A stretch of 64,000 nucleotides of DNA from CAVQGZ01 sp942491665 (GCA_942491665.1 CALOBR010000007.1:62001-126000), one strand, 5' to 3'; positions 1 to 9,132 are shown, counted from the stretch's first letter. Made by a program: numbers and translations. The notes: a model not told the origin generated them from the sequence alone.

Positions 1-840
1 GACTTCCGGTCCCCGCACAACGCCTTCTTCGAGAGCCAGCGCGCGGGCATCGCCGCGCACCTGCACGAGAGCTACGGCCACGACGTAGGCGTCTACGCCT
101 CGCACGTGTTCCTCGACGGCATGCTGCCGGCGCAGGTTCTGGCGCAGGTGCGGGCGGACGGCTTCGACGCCGTCCTGCACTACCCGCTGCTCGTCGTCGA
201 CTCGGTGTACACCGGGGGGCTGGCCCTTGAGCAGGTGAACGAGTCACTTGACGGAGACGGCTGGCCACATGCCAAGCGCTATCTGCCTGGTTTCTCGCGC
301 GTCGAGGCGTACCGCGACCGGCTGGCTGAGCGGGTCGACGAAGTGGCTGGTGAGTTCCTGGGCCGCTACGCCGCGTCACAGATCGGCGTCGTGCTCGTCA
401 ACCACGGTTGCCCGATGTCGGGTCGGGGCTGGGAAACCGGCCGGCAAGAGAGCGAGGAGCTCTACCGGGCGGTCTACGACCGGGTCGTGACCCGGTGGCC
501 GTTGACATCAGTGGGATGGCTGAACCACCCCACGCCCGGCAAGTGGACCGAGCCGGCGGCCGAGGTCGCCGCGCGACACCTTGTCGCCTTGGGGGCGCGG
601 GTTCTGGTCTTCGTACCCATCGGGTTCGTCACCGACAACCACGAGACGATCCTCGACGTCGAGGCGATCGGCCGGGGGTTGCGCGGCGCCACGCTCCACC
701 GCGCGCCCGCTCTCAACGACGACCCCGCCTTCGTCGAGATGGCTGCCCAGTGGGCGGTGCCGCTCATTGAGCAGCTGCGGGCGGCGACACCCCGCCAGGC
801 GGCCGAAGGGTCCAGCGCGCCGGCCGCAGCGAGCAGGTAG
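1..840 (+). CDS. Ferrochelatase-family protein, C-terminal part (5' end outside window)
   Basis: The frame is open from the first base, so the start lies to the left; 279 residues are present. The protein has the ferrochelatase (HemH/CpfC) fold, whose members insert Fe2+ into a porphyrin during haem synthesis. Two family blocks are visible: VVLVNHGCP, matching the loop that carries the metal-site histidine, and VPIGFVTDNHETILDVE, matching the conserved block that carries the active-site glutamate. The last ~20 residues are Ala/Ser-rich and probably disordered. No upstream neighbour can be seen, and the next gene is convergent. The family call is firm. Whether this is the main ferrochelatase or a divergent paralogue cannot be decided without the missing N-terminus. 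Confidence 0.75.
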   Translation, partial: DFRSPHNAFFESQRAGIAAHLHESYGHDVGVYASHVFLDGMLPAQVLAQVRADGFDAVLHYPLLVVDSVYTGGLALEQVNESLDGDGWPHAKRYLPGFSRVEAYRDRLAERVDEVAGEFLGRYAASQIGVVLVNHGCPMSGRGWETGRQESEELYRAVYDRVVTRWPLTSVGWLNHPTPGKWTEPAAEVAARHLVALGARVLVFVPIGFVTDNHETILDVEAIGRGLRGATLHRAPALNDDPAFVEMAAQWAVPLIEQLRAATPRQAAEGSSAPAAASR

Positions 841-903
841 GTCTGCGACTCCGCGGTCCCTCGATCGTGGACCCATCGGGCAGCAACCGGCGGACTCGGC
901 TGC

Positions 904-940
904 GGGGCGGTCAGCCAGGCTCAGAGCCTAGGGTCGCCCC
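904..940. terminator. Nested inverted repeat between convergent genes (possible bidirectional terminator)
   Basis: An outer pair GGGGCG (904-909) / CGCCCC (935-940) encloses an inner hairpin AGGCTC (917-922) / GAGCCT (924-929). It lies between the 3' ends of the ferrochelatase-family gene and the PEP-synthase-like gene, where a bidirectional terminator is expected. There is no T-tract, so termination is inferred from position and folding only. Confidence 0.4.
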
Positions 941-951
941 GACCGGTGTGA

Positions 952-3186
952 TCACGGATCGTCCCACTGGACACTGCCGCTGTAGCCGTCGACACGGATG
1001 CCGGCACCGTCCGGGATACGCATCGCCCCCGCGACACTCACGACACACGGGATCCCGAACTCCCGGGCCACGATCGACGAGTGCGACAGAAGCCCGCCGG
1101 ACTCTGCCACGACGGCCCCGGCGCGAGCCAACATCGGCGTCCACCCGACATCGGAGTAGGGGATGACCACGACGTCGCCGGCGCTCACCCGCCCCGCGTC
1201 GGCCACGCCGCGCACGACGCGGGCTCGTCCGGTGACAATCCCGCGCGCACTGGGAGTGCCGTGCAGCGTGCGCTCTGGGTCGCTCGGCGGGGCCGGGCGG
1301 AAGTCGTCGCCGAAGATGACCTCGGGCATGTCGACATCTGCCAGGGCCTGCATCTCGTTGCGTCGCTGCGACGCCTGGCCCTGCACGAGGTCGACGTCGA
1401 CGCCCAGCAGCGCCTGCTCCATCTCCTCGCGCGAGAGCATGAAGACGTCGTCGGCATCCCGCAAGACACCCCGGTCGACGAGCCGGCCGGCGATCTCTCG
1501 CACGGTGGGCCGGAACAACCCGTACCCGCGGGTGTAGGTGTAGGAGACGCGTTCGCGCTCCCACCGAAAGCGGCGGGCCCTGCGCATCAGAACCCCGTCG
1601 GGACCGCTCAGGCTCGGCTGCCCCACGTTCCCACCGTCCGAACCAGGCGTCTCCCGACCCGCACCGAGCAACAACGGGGCGAGCTGCGACGGGTCTTCCC
1701 GCCAGGGCACCCGGGAGAAGTCGTTGCCGGAGTCCGAGACGTGGCCGAACCGCTCCAGGAACTCCCGAGCGCCGGGCACGTCGTCGATCTCGCCATCGCG
1801 CACCATCACCCGCGCCGGCTCGCCCAGGCGATCGACCTCGTCGGCGAGGTGCTGAAGATGAGGTGTCGGGTCGTAGGCATCCAGGCCCGGGTACCCCGCG
1901 GTGAAGTCCGTCGCGTGCGGGTCGATGCCCCGGCGGGCGAGCCGTCGGCGCAGCAGCGAGCCGTAGGCGTTGAGCAGCAAAGGCGCGACGATGTTGGCGA
2001 ACGCTGCTTGCTGGACGAGTCGCTCGAGGACGCCCATCCGGTCGACGAGCTGGGTGTCGGACAGCGAAGCGGGGTCCTGCCGCTCCACCGCAGCGAGGTC
2101 GCGCTGCAGAGCTGGGACCCGCTGGTCCAGCTCGCGCTCGTAGCGGAGCAGCCGACCAGCCACCCGCGCCATCCTGGGCAGGTGCCGGGCGAGCGAGGGG
2201 CCCGGCCGGAACGACGGTCGGTCCACGCCGCCGTCGACACCGATCAGTACCTCCAGCAGGTCGCGTGGCATACCCACGGCCGTGAAGATGTCGCCGATCG
2301 CCTTCATGTTGAAGTACGCGCGATAAGCGAACTGGCGCGAGAGATCCTCCGGCTGCAGCTCGAGCGGCCCCACCAGCGAGGTGAACAGCTCGAGCCAGGC
2401 ACGGTTGACCACCGGTACGTTCACGGACCAGACCAGCGGGCAGACCATGCCCGGCAAGAACTCCTTCGACAGCCGGTTCGAGTACACCGGCACGTCGAGC
2501 ACGGTCATCGGACGGATCTGCAGCAGCCAGACCCGGTCGCCATCCCAGGCCCACTCGATGTCAATGGGCGACCCCCACGCGTGGGCTGCTCTCTCGACCA
2601 GCTCCACGACACGGCGCACCACTGGCTCGGGTGTGACGGGCTGGCCGGGCGTCCCGGTCCAGTCGCCCCAGTGCCACACCCACCGCTCGGGTGTGGCTCG
2701 GCCGGAGACGAGATCGTCGGAGGTCCCCGCTGTGGCCTCCACCACGATGTCGGTGAGCCCGGTGAGGGGGTTGCGGCTGAAGGCGACGCCGGAGTGCACC
2801 GCGGGCACCATCTGCTGGACGACCACGTTCATGCGCACGTCGTCCGGCGGGATGTCGGCTCGCTGGAGGTAGGGGAGAACACGCGGGTCTCGTGCCGAGG
2901 TCTGGACCGCTACGACGGCCGCTCGAACCGCGTCCGGCCCCACGACGCCGAGGACCGTGCGGAACTGCCCGGCGAAGGAGAACTCCGGCGAGTCCTCCAC
3001 CGAGGCCGAGGACCGCACGGCGTACGAGCGTGTCCGGTCGATCCAGTCCTCCAGTGCCGACGAGGCGTCGACGGACGTCACGATCCCAGGTGGCACGTCG
3101 AAACCGTGCTCGATCAGCCACGCGAGGTGTGCAGCCTTCGCACCGTCGACGTCACGCGCCCGTGACAGGGGTACGACGTCGGTCAC
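952..3186 (-). CDS. PEP-synthase / rifampicin-phosphotransferase-like protein
   Basis: This ~744-residue protein has an N-terminal ATP-grasp (PPDK-type) domain and a C-terminal phosphohistidine swivelling domain. The first contains AVRSSASVEDS near residue 60 and DIEWAWDGDRVWLLQIRPMT near residue 230. The second contains GGLLSHSSIVAREFGIPCVV near the end, whose His would carry the phosphate. PEP synthases and rifampicin phosphotransferases share this plan: ATP phosphorylates the His, which passes phosphate to pyruvate or to a drug. The protein is somewhat shorter than typical rifampicin phosphotransferases, so the acceptor is unknown. The start is chosen at GTG 3186, which overlaps the stop of a short leader ORF as GTGA. 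An ATG at 3225 is the alternative; its nearest GGGAGG is 13 bases away. It stands alone, divergent from the PlsY-like gene. Confidence 0.75.
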   Translation of the reverse strand: MTDVVPLSRARDVDGAKAAHLAWLIEHGFDVPPGIVTSVDASSALEDWIDRTRSYAVRSSASVEDSPEFSFAGQFRTVLGVVGPDAVRAAVVAVQTSARDPRVLPYLQRADIPPDDVRMNVVVQQMVPAVHSGVAFSRNPLTGLTDIVVEATAGTSDDLVSGRATPERWVWHWGDWTGTPGQPVTPEPVVRRVVELVERAAHAWGSPIDIEWAWDGDRVWLLQIRPMTVLDVPVYSNRLSKEFLPGMVCPLVWSVNVPVVNRAWLELFTSLVGPLELQPEDLSRQFAYRAYFNMKAIGDIFTAVGMPRDLLEVLIGVDGGVDRPSFRPGPSLARHLPRMARVAGRLLRYERELDQRVPALQRDLAAVERQDPASLSDTQLVDRMGVLERLVQQAAFANIVAPLLLNAYGSLLRRRLARRGIDPHATDFTAGYPGLDAYDPTPHLQHLADEVDRLGEPARVMVRDGEIDDVPGAREFLERFGHVSDSGNDFSRVPWREDPSQLAPLLLGAGRETPGSDGGNVGQPSLSGPDGVLMRRARRFRWERERVSYTYTRGYGLFRPTVREIAGRLVDRGVLRDADDVFMLSREEMEQALLGVDVDLVQGQASQRRNEMQALADVDMPEVIFGDDFRPAPPSDPERTLHGTPSARGIVTGRARVVRGVADAGRVSAGDVVVIPYSDVGWTPMLARAGAVVAESGGLLSHSSIVAREFGIPCVVSVAGAMRIPDGAGIRVDGYSGSVQWDDP

Positions 3187-3206
3187 GATGTCAGAACCTG
3201 CCTCAT
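3183..3206 (-). other. Short leader ORF (7 codons) overlapping the downstream GTG start
   Basis: On the minus strand a GGGAGG box lies five bases before an ATG at 3206. That ATG opens the frame MRQVLTS and ends in a TGA that shares bases with the GTG start of the PEP-synthase-like gene (GTGA). The ribosome binding site is ideally spaced for the leader and too far from the main GTG, so the large gene may be translated by coupling. Whether the leader is regulatory cannot be read from sequence alone. Confidence 0.45.
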
Positions 3207-3352
3207 GTGTCCCTCCCGGCGCCATACCCTGGCACAGTCCTCCCAACGGCAAGAGCGCCACGTCGGGACTACGACTGCCGGCGGGTCAAGCCGCGGTTCT
3301 ACGCTGGTGCTGGCGACGGCGCAGCGCGTTCAACGGGGACGGAGGTAGCCGC

Positions 3353-4096
3353 GTGACCGGACGAACGGCATTGCGGGCATTGGCAGTCGCGGGTGCGGGC
3401 TACCTGATCGGCTCGGTGTCGTTCACCCGTGTCGTTGGTCGGGTGGCGCGCCCTGACCTGGTGCTCGACGCGACGCCGCTGAGTTGGCGCGACGGTGTGG
3501 GGATCAGCTCGGACGACGTGTCAGGCACCACGCTGGAGGTGAATGACGGACCTCGCCTCGGTGTGCTGGCATCCACGCTCGACATCGCCAAGGCGGTGAT
3601 CCCGGTGGCGCTGCTGCACCGCGCGGCACCGGAGGAGCGGTATGACCTCGTCTGCGCCGTGGCCGTGATGCTCGGGCACAACCGTCCTGTCTACTACGGC
3701 TTCCAGGGTGGTCGGGGGACGTCGGTGCTGCTTGGCTCGCTGCTCGTCGTCGACCCGGTGGCGATCCCCATCTCGATCGCGCTTGGCCAGGTGGTGGGGA
3801 TCTACGTCGTGCGTGACGTGCTCTTCGCCCAGCACGCAGGATGGCTTCTCGTCCTCCCACTGTGGTTCGCGTTGCGACGTGACCGCCCGCTGGTGCTGTT
3901 CGCCCTCGCCGCGAACGTGGTGCGGTGGGCAGTGAGCATCGACGAGCTGCGGCAGTGGTGGCCGCTGTACCGGTCAGGCGAGCTCCGCACGCGCGAGTTC
4001 CACGACGCGGTCGAGCAGACTCATCTCGGGTACGTCCATGCCTGGCTACGCCGGCGCGGTCTCGTGACCTACGACTACATGCGCCCGCCCGCCTGA
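3353..4096 (+). CDS. PlsY-like glycerol-3-phosphate acyltransferase family membrane protein
   Basis: This protein of about 247 residues has several hydrophobic segments. It matches the PlsY family, which transfers an acyl group from acyl-phosphate to glycerol-3-phosphate in phospholipid synthesis. Its N-terminus GYLIGSVSFTRVVGR corresponds to the PlsY opening, and GHNRPVYYGFQGGRGTSVLL near residue 110 matches the 'GH..PV...F.GGKG' motif with Arg in place of Lys. The usual motif with the 'GSGN.GATN' core is replaced by DGVGISSDDVSGTT, so catalytic equivalence is doubtful. A long polar C-terminal tail follows the last membrane segment. The GTG start has GGAGG at 3341-3345. The gene is divergent from the PEP-synthase-like gene across a short promoter region. 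Confidence 0.65.
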   Translation: MTGRTALRALAVAGAGYLIGSVSFTRVVGRVARPDLVLDATPLSWRDGVGISSDDVSGTTLEVNDGPRLGVLASTLDIAKAVIPVALLHRAAPEERYDLVCAVAVMLGHNRPVYYGFQGGRGTSVLLGSLLVVDPVAIPISIALGQVVGIYVVRDVLFAQHAGWLLVLPLWFALRRDRPLVLFALAANVVRWAVSIDELRQWWPLYRSGELRTREFHDAVEQTHLGYVHAWLRRRGLVTYDYMRPPA

Positions 4097-4243
4097 TAGC
4101 CGCGAAGCCGGAGGCGCCACCTTGCCTGAACCTCCGAGCAGTCGGGCCGCATCTGTCAAGGCTCGACGGGCGCCGCTGACTGACAGCGCGCGTTCCCCAT
4201 GGGCGGCCAGTTGATCTCGCTGCGGGCGGACACGTGATCTGCC

Positions 4244-4255
4244 TGTCCGCGGACA
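4244..4255. repeat. Perfect 12-bp palindrome TGTCCGCGGACA
   Basis: A perfect 12-base palindrome lies beyond the 3' end of the decayed lhgO, with another GGACA nearby at 4227-4231. It may be a leftover end of a mobile element or a regulator site. Nothing else identifies it. Confidence 0.2.
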
Positions 4256-4369
4256 TCTGAAGTCCCTGTCGGGCTGACTCAGGGGCATCACTCCTCGTCC
4301 GGCGGTGGTCCCTGAGACGTGGAGTGAGGTGCCCCCGGTGACGGCGACCGTCGGTGAGATAGTCGACGC

Positions 4370-5392
4370 AGCCAGGTTGTGGATGCGGAAGTCGTCGACC
4401 AGCGTTCCGTCGCGGTCCACCGCTTGAGCTCGCACGCCGGCTGTACCGGGAGCGACATCGTCCATCCGCAACTCCGGAACGTATCGCTGTGCCCGAGCCA
4501 GGAACACTCGTTTCGACAATGAGCCAGCCATCTCAGCCAGACCCGTGCGCCAATGCTCACGCGCCAGCGGTCGGAAGCCGGGCCACCGAACGAGGTCTGC
4601 GAGGTCGTGCCAGTCGGCCTCACGACGGCGGTACCCCTCGCGAGCGAAGGCAAGGACCGCGTGGGGCCCGATATCAGTCCCACCCGTCACACGCGGAGTG
4701 AAGTGAACGCCGAGGAACGGGTCGCGGGTAACCGGAACGGGGTAGATCAGCCTCGTGACCAGATCACGCTTGCTGGGCACGAGTTCGAGGTACTCGCCGC
4801 GGAACGGGACTACGGCTGGGGCAGATTGGTCTCCAGCGTGGAGTCCTGCGTGATCCTGGTGACGGCGGCTCCGAGGTGGAGCCTTCTATCCGCGTGGGCG
4901 ATGTCGTGGGCGAACGCGCGAGCCACACCCACGAAGTCGGTTGTGGCGGTCCTAGGTGAGAACACGGCCGCCCGCCCAGCGACGTTCGGCTCGAGACGGC
5001 GCAGTCAGCCGCGCTCAGCCATCGCAGGCCCGGTACGGAATTCTGACGTGACCGTCGCCGAATCCCCTGCAGTCTGCCCCGCTCGTCGTCGCTGGTCGCA
5101 ACCACGAGTTTGCCTGTCTCACGCTAGGCGATGCTCGTCGCGGAGCGGAACTCCCGAAGCATTCCCATGCCCTGACGGCACAGTGTCGCCTTCAGCGAGC
5201 CAGGAGCGTAGTGCAGACCAGCGTGGACGACACCACCGTTGTGCACGGTCTGGGGCTCGGCAACGACAGGTTCCTTCTCGATGACCGTCACTCTCAACCC
5301 GGGTATGTCAGGGCCATGTGCCGGGCCACAGCAAGCCCGACAACGCCAGCCCCGACGACACAGAGTCCCTCCATCGGCCGATTCTGCTTCAT
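4370..5392 (-). pseudogene. lhgO: Decayed L-2-hydroxyglutarate oxidase (LhgO-like)
   Basis: Pieces in several frames line up in order with LhgO, an FAD enzyme that oxidises L-2-hydroxyglutarate to 2-oxoglutarate. The start at 5392 is followed by the FAD motif GLCVVGAGVVGLAVARHMAL. Next come VIEKEPVVAEPQTVHNGGVV and HAGLHYAPGSLKATLC, then GKLVVAT, GLRWLSAADC, VFSPRTATTDFVGVARAF, VPFRGEYLELVP and IYPVPVTRDPFLGVHFTPR. Lesions seen are a frameshift near 5298, an in-frame TAG at 5124-5126 where about 15-20 residues seem to be missing, a frameshift near 5003, and loss of roughly 50 residues near 4815. Similarity ends around 4380, though the last frame stays open to 4046. The missing internal segments argue against simple sequencing error. 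Confidence 0.75.
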
Positions 5393-5454
5393 TGCCGACC
5401 CGTTGTGACGATCGTCAACCTCATGCCGCACGGGACAGCGTGGGCTCTGCGGGT

Positions 5455-5979
5455 TCACACGTCGATCTGACCCTGCGCGCCTTCTGCGATCGGGGCCTCG
5501 TTCGTGGTGAGGGCCTGAAGGGCCTCTGGAACGTCCGAGGAAATCACGGAGCAATGCCACCGAGACTCCACCCACCCCGTCGGTGTCTTCTTCCAGATCA
5601 GCGTCGCGATGCAGTCGAACGTCGCCACCAGACCGGCGACAGTCAGTGTCTGCCTGAAGTCGAGCACCCCGTACCCCAGGTCGCCTCGGCGCAGAGCTTC
5701 GTACCCGAGGATCTCGCTGTCCGTGTCAGCGCCCATCTCCTCCAACGTGGGGAACAACGAGTCGCGGAACCACGCCTCCCACTCCGGTCGGGTTCGAATG
5801 GGCACACCAGAGCCGTCCGGGGCGATGTCGACGATCCCGAAGTCGTCGTCGCACAGCCCAGCGAGTGTCTCGAAGTCGTGATCACGCACAGCGCGCAGGA
5901 GCGCCAACGTCTCATCGAAGAAAGGCTTGTCCGCATGTTCCCTCGGCGCTGTGTCCAATGACGAGGCACGTGTCGACAT
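5455..5979 (-). CDS. NTF2-like / SnoaL-like domain protein
   Basis: This small soluble protein of about 174 residues has the pattern of the nuclear-transport-factor-2-like cone fold. Near the N-terminus is ETLALLRAVRDHDFETLAGL, the usual first helix, followed by alternating strands such as VLDFRQTLTVAGLVATFDCI. Members range from enzymes (SnoaL-type cyclases, isomerases) to binding proteins, so no reaction is assigned. The start is uncertain: ATG 5979 is used here, while ATG 5991 and GTG 6006 are also in frame and none has a convincing ribosome binding site. It stands between two remnants, the decayed lhgO and an IS3 fragment. There are no operon partners. Confidence 0.6.
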   Translation of the reverse strand: MSTRASSLDTAPREHADKPFFDETLALLRAVRDHDFETLAGLCDDDFGIVDIAPDGSGVPIRTRPEWEAWFRDSLFPTLEEMGADTDSEILGYEALRRGDLGYGVLDFRQTLTVAGLVATFDCIATLIWKKTPTGWVESRWHCSVISSDVPEALQALTTNEAPIAEGAQGQIDV

Positions 5980-6131
5980 CTCTGGAGGCATCCCCGACCA
6001 TGACACGCGATGTGTGGCCGCGCACGTCGGGCACCGACCTGCCCACGCGAGTCATCCCGGGTTTCGTGCAGCCCCGGTCGTCTGGTACCAAATCGGTGAT
6101 TACCCGGGGTTCCTGGTTGCTGGTGGTTCTG

Positions 6132-6236
6132 CTACCAGGCGATCTGGACGCCCTCGCGGCTGAGGGTGGCGTGGATCTTCCGCGCTCCGTAGTCACCGCG
6201 GTTGGCCTTGTTGGCGATCTTGATGTCCTCGACCAA
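6132..6236 (-). mobile_element. Remnant of an IS3-family transposase (OrfB N-terminal piece)
   Basis: About 34 residues match the helix-turn-helix region at the N-terminus of IS3-family OrfB; the recognisable core is ANRGDYGARKIHATLSREG. A stop follows at once, and neither the DDE catalytic part nor an OrfA frame is present nearby. It lies within the ~390 bases between the NTF2-like gene and the decarboxylase, which otherwise hold no gene that I can see. It is a dead scrap that marks a past insertion. Confidence 0.6.
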
Positions 6237-6399
6237 CGGACCCGTGGCTGTTGACAGCCATCGGCACGACCGCGCCCAGGCCGGCGGAGCTCCGCCGGGA
6301 GTGCGAGCTGGCGGTGATCGCCGGTTGGCCCGTCCTGGCCCGGCGGCCCTGTCGAGTTGGCATGCTGACCACACCCAGGCCAGAAGGATGAGGTTCCCG

Positions 6400-9132
6400 A
6401 TGCCCTACGTCGCCCGAGACGTTCCGAGTCGCTCCTTCCTCGCCGGGACCACCAACCCGGCCTACGCACGACGAGATGCCTGGGAAAGCCTCGGCCGGGT
6501 GGCCGAGAGGCTGTCGGGAGCCCACCGATCGGGCGTGGACGTGTCCGAGCTCGAGGACACGCTTGCCGATCTGATCGCCTTCCTACGCGGGGTCGAGGGC
6601 ATGTGGCTCTACCCGGGGCTGTCGGGCCTGGAGACCCTCGAGGGCTGGGCAGCCCGAGGCGACTACGACGTCCTGTCCGACCAGGCCCGGGTGGCGGCGT
6701 GGCAGCTGGGTAGGTGGGGTGACAAGGCCTCGATGTTCGGCGGTATCGGCGCCACGGTGCGCCAACCGGAGCCCGACGAGCGCCTGCCCGGCTACTTCAC
6801 GCTGCTCGTCGTCAGCGACACCGACCCGTCGGTGCTCGAGGCGGGGCTGGCCGAGCTGCGCAGCTACTCCCGTCCCCACGACGATCTTGTGTTCGACATC
6901 GTCGCAGTGAACTCGTTCGAGTCGGCGCTTGCCGCGGTGCTCGTCAACCACGACATCCAGGCGGTTCTGCTGCGCTACGACTTCCCGTTCCGCTCGGACG
7001 CCGCGTTCGGCTTCTACGGGGCGCAGCTCGACGAGCTCGACGAGGAGTACGGGCTCGGTGGTCCCCAGTCCCCGCCGCGGTCGTTCGCCCTGGCACGGGT
7101 GATCCGCCAGATCCGCCCCCACCTGAACCTGTACATGCTGACCGACGAGTCCATGCCCGAGCAGCACGACGCGACGTATGAGGTGTTCGACCGGGTCTTC
7201 TACCGCTACGAGGCCCGCAGCGAGCTCAACGTGACCGTCATGTCGGGTGTCCGAAAGCGGGTGGACACTCCGTTCTTCGACGCCCTCAAGGAGTACGCCC
7301 AGCGCCCCATCGGCAACTTCCACGCCCTACCCATTGCCAGGGGCAACTCGCTGTTCAACTCCAAGTGGATCCACGACATGGCGGAGTTCTATGGACGCAA
7401 CATCTTTCTGGCCGAGACGTCCTCCACGGCGGGAGGGCTGGACTCGCTGCTGTCCCCGCACGGCAGCCTCAAGGAGGCGCAGGACAAGGCCGCGCGCGCG
7501 TGGGGTGCCGAGCACACGTACTTCGCGACGAACGGCACGTCGACGTCGAACAAGATCGTCGTGCAGGCCCTGACCCGGCCCGACGACATCGTGCTCATCG
7601 ATCGCAACTGCCACAAGAGCCACCACTACGGGCTGATCCTGGGCGGCGCGCACCCGATCTACCTCGACGCCTACCCGCTGGAGGACTACGCCATCTACGG
7701 CGGCGTCCCGCTGCGCACGATCAAGCAGAGGCTGCTCGACCTGCGCCGTGCCGGGCGCCTGGACGCCGTCCGCATGGTGCTGCTGACCAACTGCACCTTC
7801 GACGGCGTCACCTACAACCCGGGGCGGGTCATGCAGGAGGTGCTTGCGATCAAGCCGGATGTCGTCTTCTTGTGGGACGAGGCCTGGTTCGCCTTCGTCA
7901 ACGTCCACCCGCTGATGAGGCACCGGGCAGCGATGGCGTCGGCACGCGCGTTGGAGGCTCGGCTGCGGTCGCCCGACTACCGCCAGGAGTACGAGGCTTT
8001 CCAGGAAAGGATGGCCGACCTGGACCCCGACGACGACGCCACGTGGCTGGACAACGACCTGTTGCCCGACCCGACCAAGGCGCGGGTGCGGGTGTACGCC
8101 ACGCAGTCGACCCACAAGTCGTTGTCCGCGCTACGCCAGGGCTCCATGATCCACGTCTACGACCAGGACTTCGAGCGGATGGCCGTCACGCAGTTCCACG
8201 AGGCCTACAACACGCACACGAGCACCTCACCGAACTACCAGATTCTCGCGTCCCTCGACCTGGCCCGCCGCCAGTTCGATCTCGAGGGCTATGGGCTGGT
8301 GGCGCGAACCTACGAGATCGCGCTCACCATCCGACGCCGGATCGCCAACGACCCGCTGATCTCGTCGTTCATGCAGGTGCTGCGTGCACGCGACCTGGTG
8401 CCCGAGGAGTTTCGGCCCATCCACCACCATGACGACGCGGCGGTGCTCGCCGAGAAGGCCGAAGGATGGCCGAACGCCCGCGCCGCGGTCGAGGGGAACG
8501 AGTTCGTGCTCGACCCGACCCGCATCACGCTGTTCGTGGGGGGCACCGGCTGGAACGGGGACGAGTTCAAGAACGACGTGCTGATGGACGAGTACGGCAT
8601 CCAGGTGAACAAGACCTCCATCAACAGCGTGCTGCTCATCATCACCATCGGCGCAACGTGGGGGGCGGTGGACTACCTGCTGGACGTGCTGCGGCAGATC
8701 GCGCGACGGCTGGAGCTTGAGGTGGCGGAATTCAGCCCGGCCCAGCGCAAGGTGTTCGAACGACGGGTGCACCGCAACACCGCCGAGCTGCCGCACCTGC
8801 CCGACTTCAGTGCCTTCCACCCCGTCTTCTCGCCTCACCCCGGCAGCCCGGAGGGCGACATGCGGGCGGCCTACTTTCTCGGCTACGACCAGGACAACGT
8901 CGAGTACCTGTCGATCGAGGAGACCCGCGATCGGCTGGAAGGGGGCCGGCAGGTCGTCTCGTCCGCTCTCGTCGTGCCCTACCCACCCGGGTTCCCGATC
9001 CTCGTCCCCGGCCAGCTGGTGAGTCCCGACATCCTGGAGTTCATGGACAAGCTCGACGTGCGCGAGATCCATGGCTACGAGCCCGACCTCGGCCTGGCCG
9101 TCTTCACCGAGGGCGCGCTGGCGAGTCGCTGA
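6400..9132 (+). CDS. Orn/Lys/Arg decarboxylase family protein (PLP, fold type I)
   Basis: This soluble enzyme of about 910 residues has the layout of large basic-amino-acid decarboxylases. An N-terminal receiver-like wing domain (about residues 120-300) is followed by the PLP domain and a C-terminal domain. Pyridoxal-phosphate features are visible: FATNGTSTSNKIV, CHKSHHYG near 404, WDEAWFAF with the cofactor aspartate near 493, and ATQSTHKSLSALRQGSM with the Schiff-base lysine near 573. Such enzymes release CO2 from arginine, lysine or ornithine to give agmatine, cadaverine or putrescine; which substrate applies is not shown. ATG 6400 is preceded by GATGAGG with six bases between. An in-frame ATG at 6388 lacks such a site. 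No antiporter or polyamine gene is adjacent. Confidence 0.88.
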   Translation: MPYVARDVPSRSFLAGTTNPAYARRDAWESLGRVAERLSGAHRSGVDVSELEDTLADLIAFLRGVEGMWLYPGLSGLETLEGWAARGDYDVLSDQARVAAWQLGRWGDKASMFGGIGATVRQPEPDERLPGYFTLLVVSDTDPSVLEAGLAELRSYSRPHDDLVFDIVAVNSFESALAAVLVNHDIQAVLLRYDFPFRSDAAFGFYGAQLDELDEEYGLGGPQSPPRSFALARVIRQIRPHLNLYMLTDESMPEQHDATYEVFDRVFYRYEARSELNVTVMSGVRKRVDTPFFDALKEYAQRPIGNFHALPIARGNSLFNSKWIHDMAEFYGRNIFLAETSSTAGGLDSLLSPHGSLKEAQDKAARAWGAEHTYFATNGTSTSNKIVVQALTRPDDIVLIDRNCHKSHHYGLILGGAHPIYLDAYPLEDYAIYGGVPLRTIKQRLLDLRRAGRLDAVRMVLLTNCTFDGVTYNPGRVMQEVLAIKPDVVFLWDEAWFAFVNVHPLMRHRAAMASARALEARLRSPDYRQEYEAFQERMADLDPDDDATWLDNDLLPDPTKARVRVYATQSTHKSLSALRQGSMIHVYDQDFERMAVTQFHEAYNTHTSTSPNYQILASLDLARRQFDLEGYGLVARTYEIALTIRRRIANDPLISSFMQVLRARDLVPEEFRPIHHHDDAAVLAEKAEGWPNARAAVEGNEFVLDPTRITLFVGGTGWNGDEFKNDVLMDEYGIQVNKTSINSVLLIITIGATWGAVDYLLDVLRQIARRLELEVAEFSPAQRKVFERRVHRNTAELPHLPDFSAFHPVFSPHPGSPEGDMRAAYFLGYDQDNVEYLSIEETRDRLEGGRQVVSSALVVPYPPGFPILVPGQLVSPDILEFMDKLDVREIHGYEPDLGLAVFTEGALASR

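Noticed and set aside
1081..3165. Long plus-strand frame opposite the PEP-synthase-like gene
   Set aside because: Antisense shadow of a GC-rich gene; composition is His/Arg/Gly-rich with no family motif, while the minus strand has clear domains.
4046..4369. Open continuation of the lhgO frame to 4046
   Set aside because: Beyond about 4380 the translated sequence no longer matches LhgO and has the Arg/Ala-rich look of non-coding GC-rich DNA.
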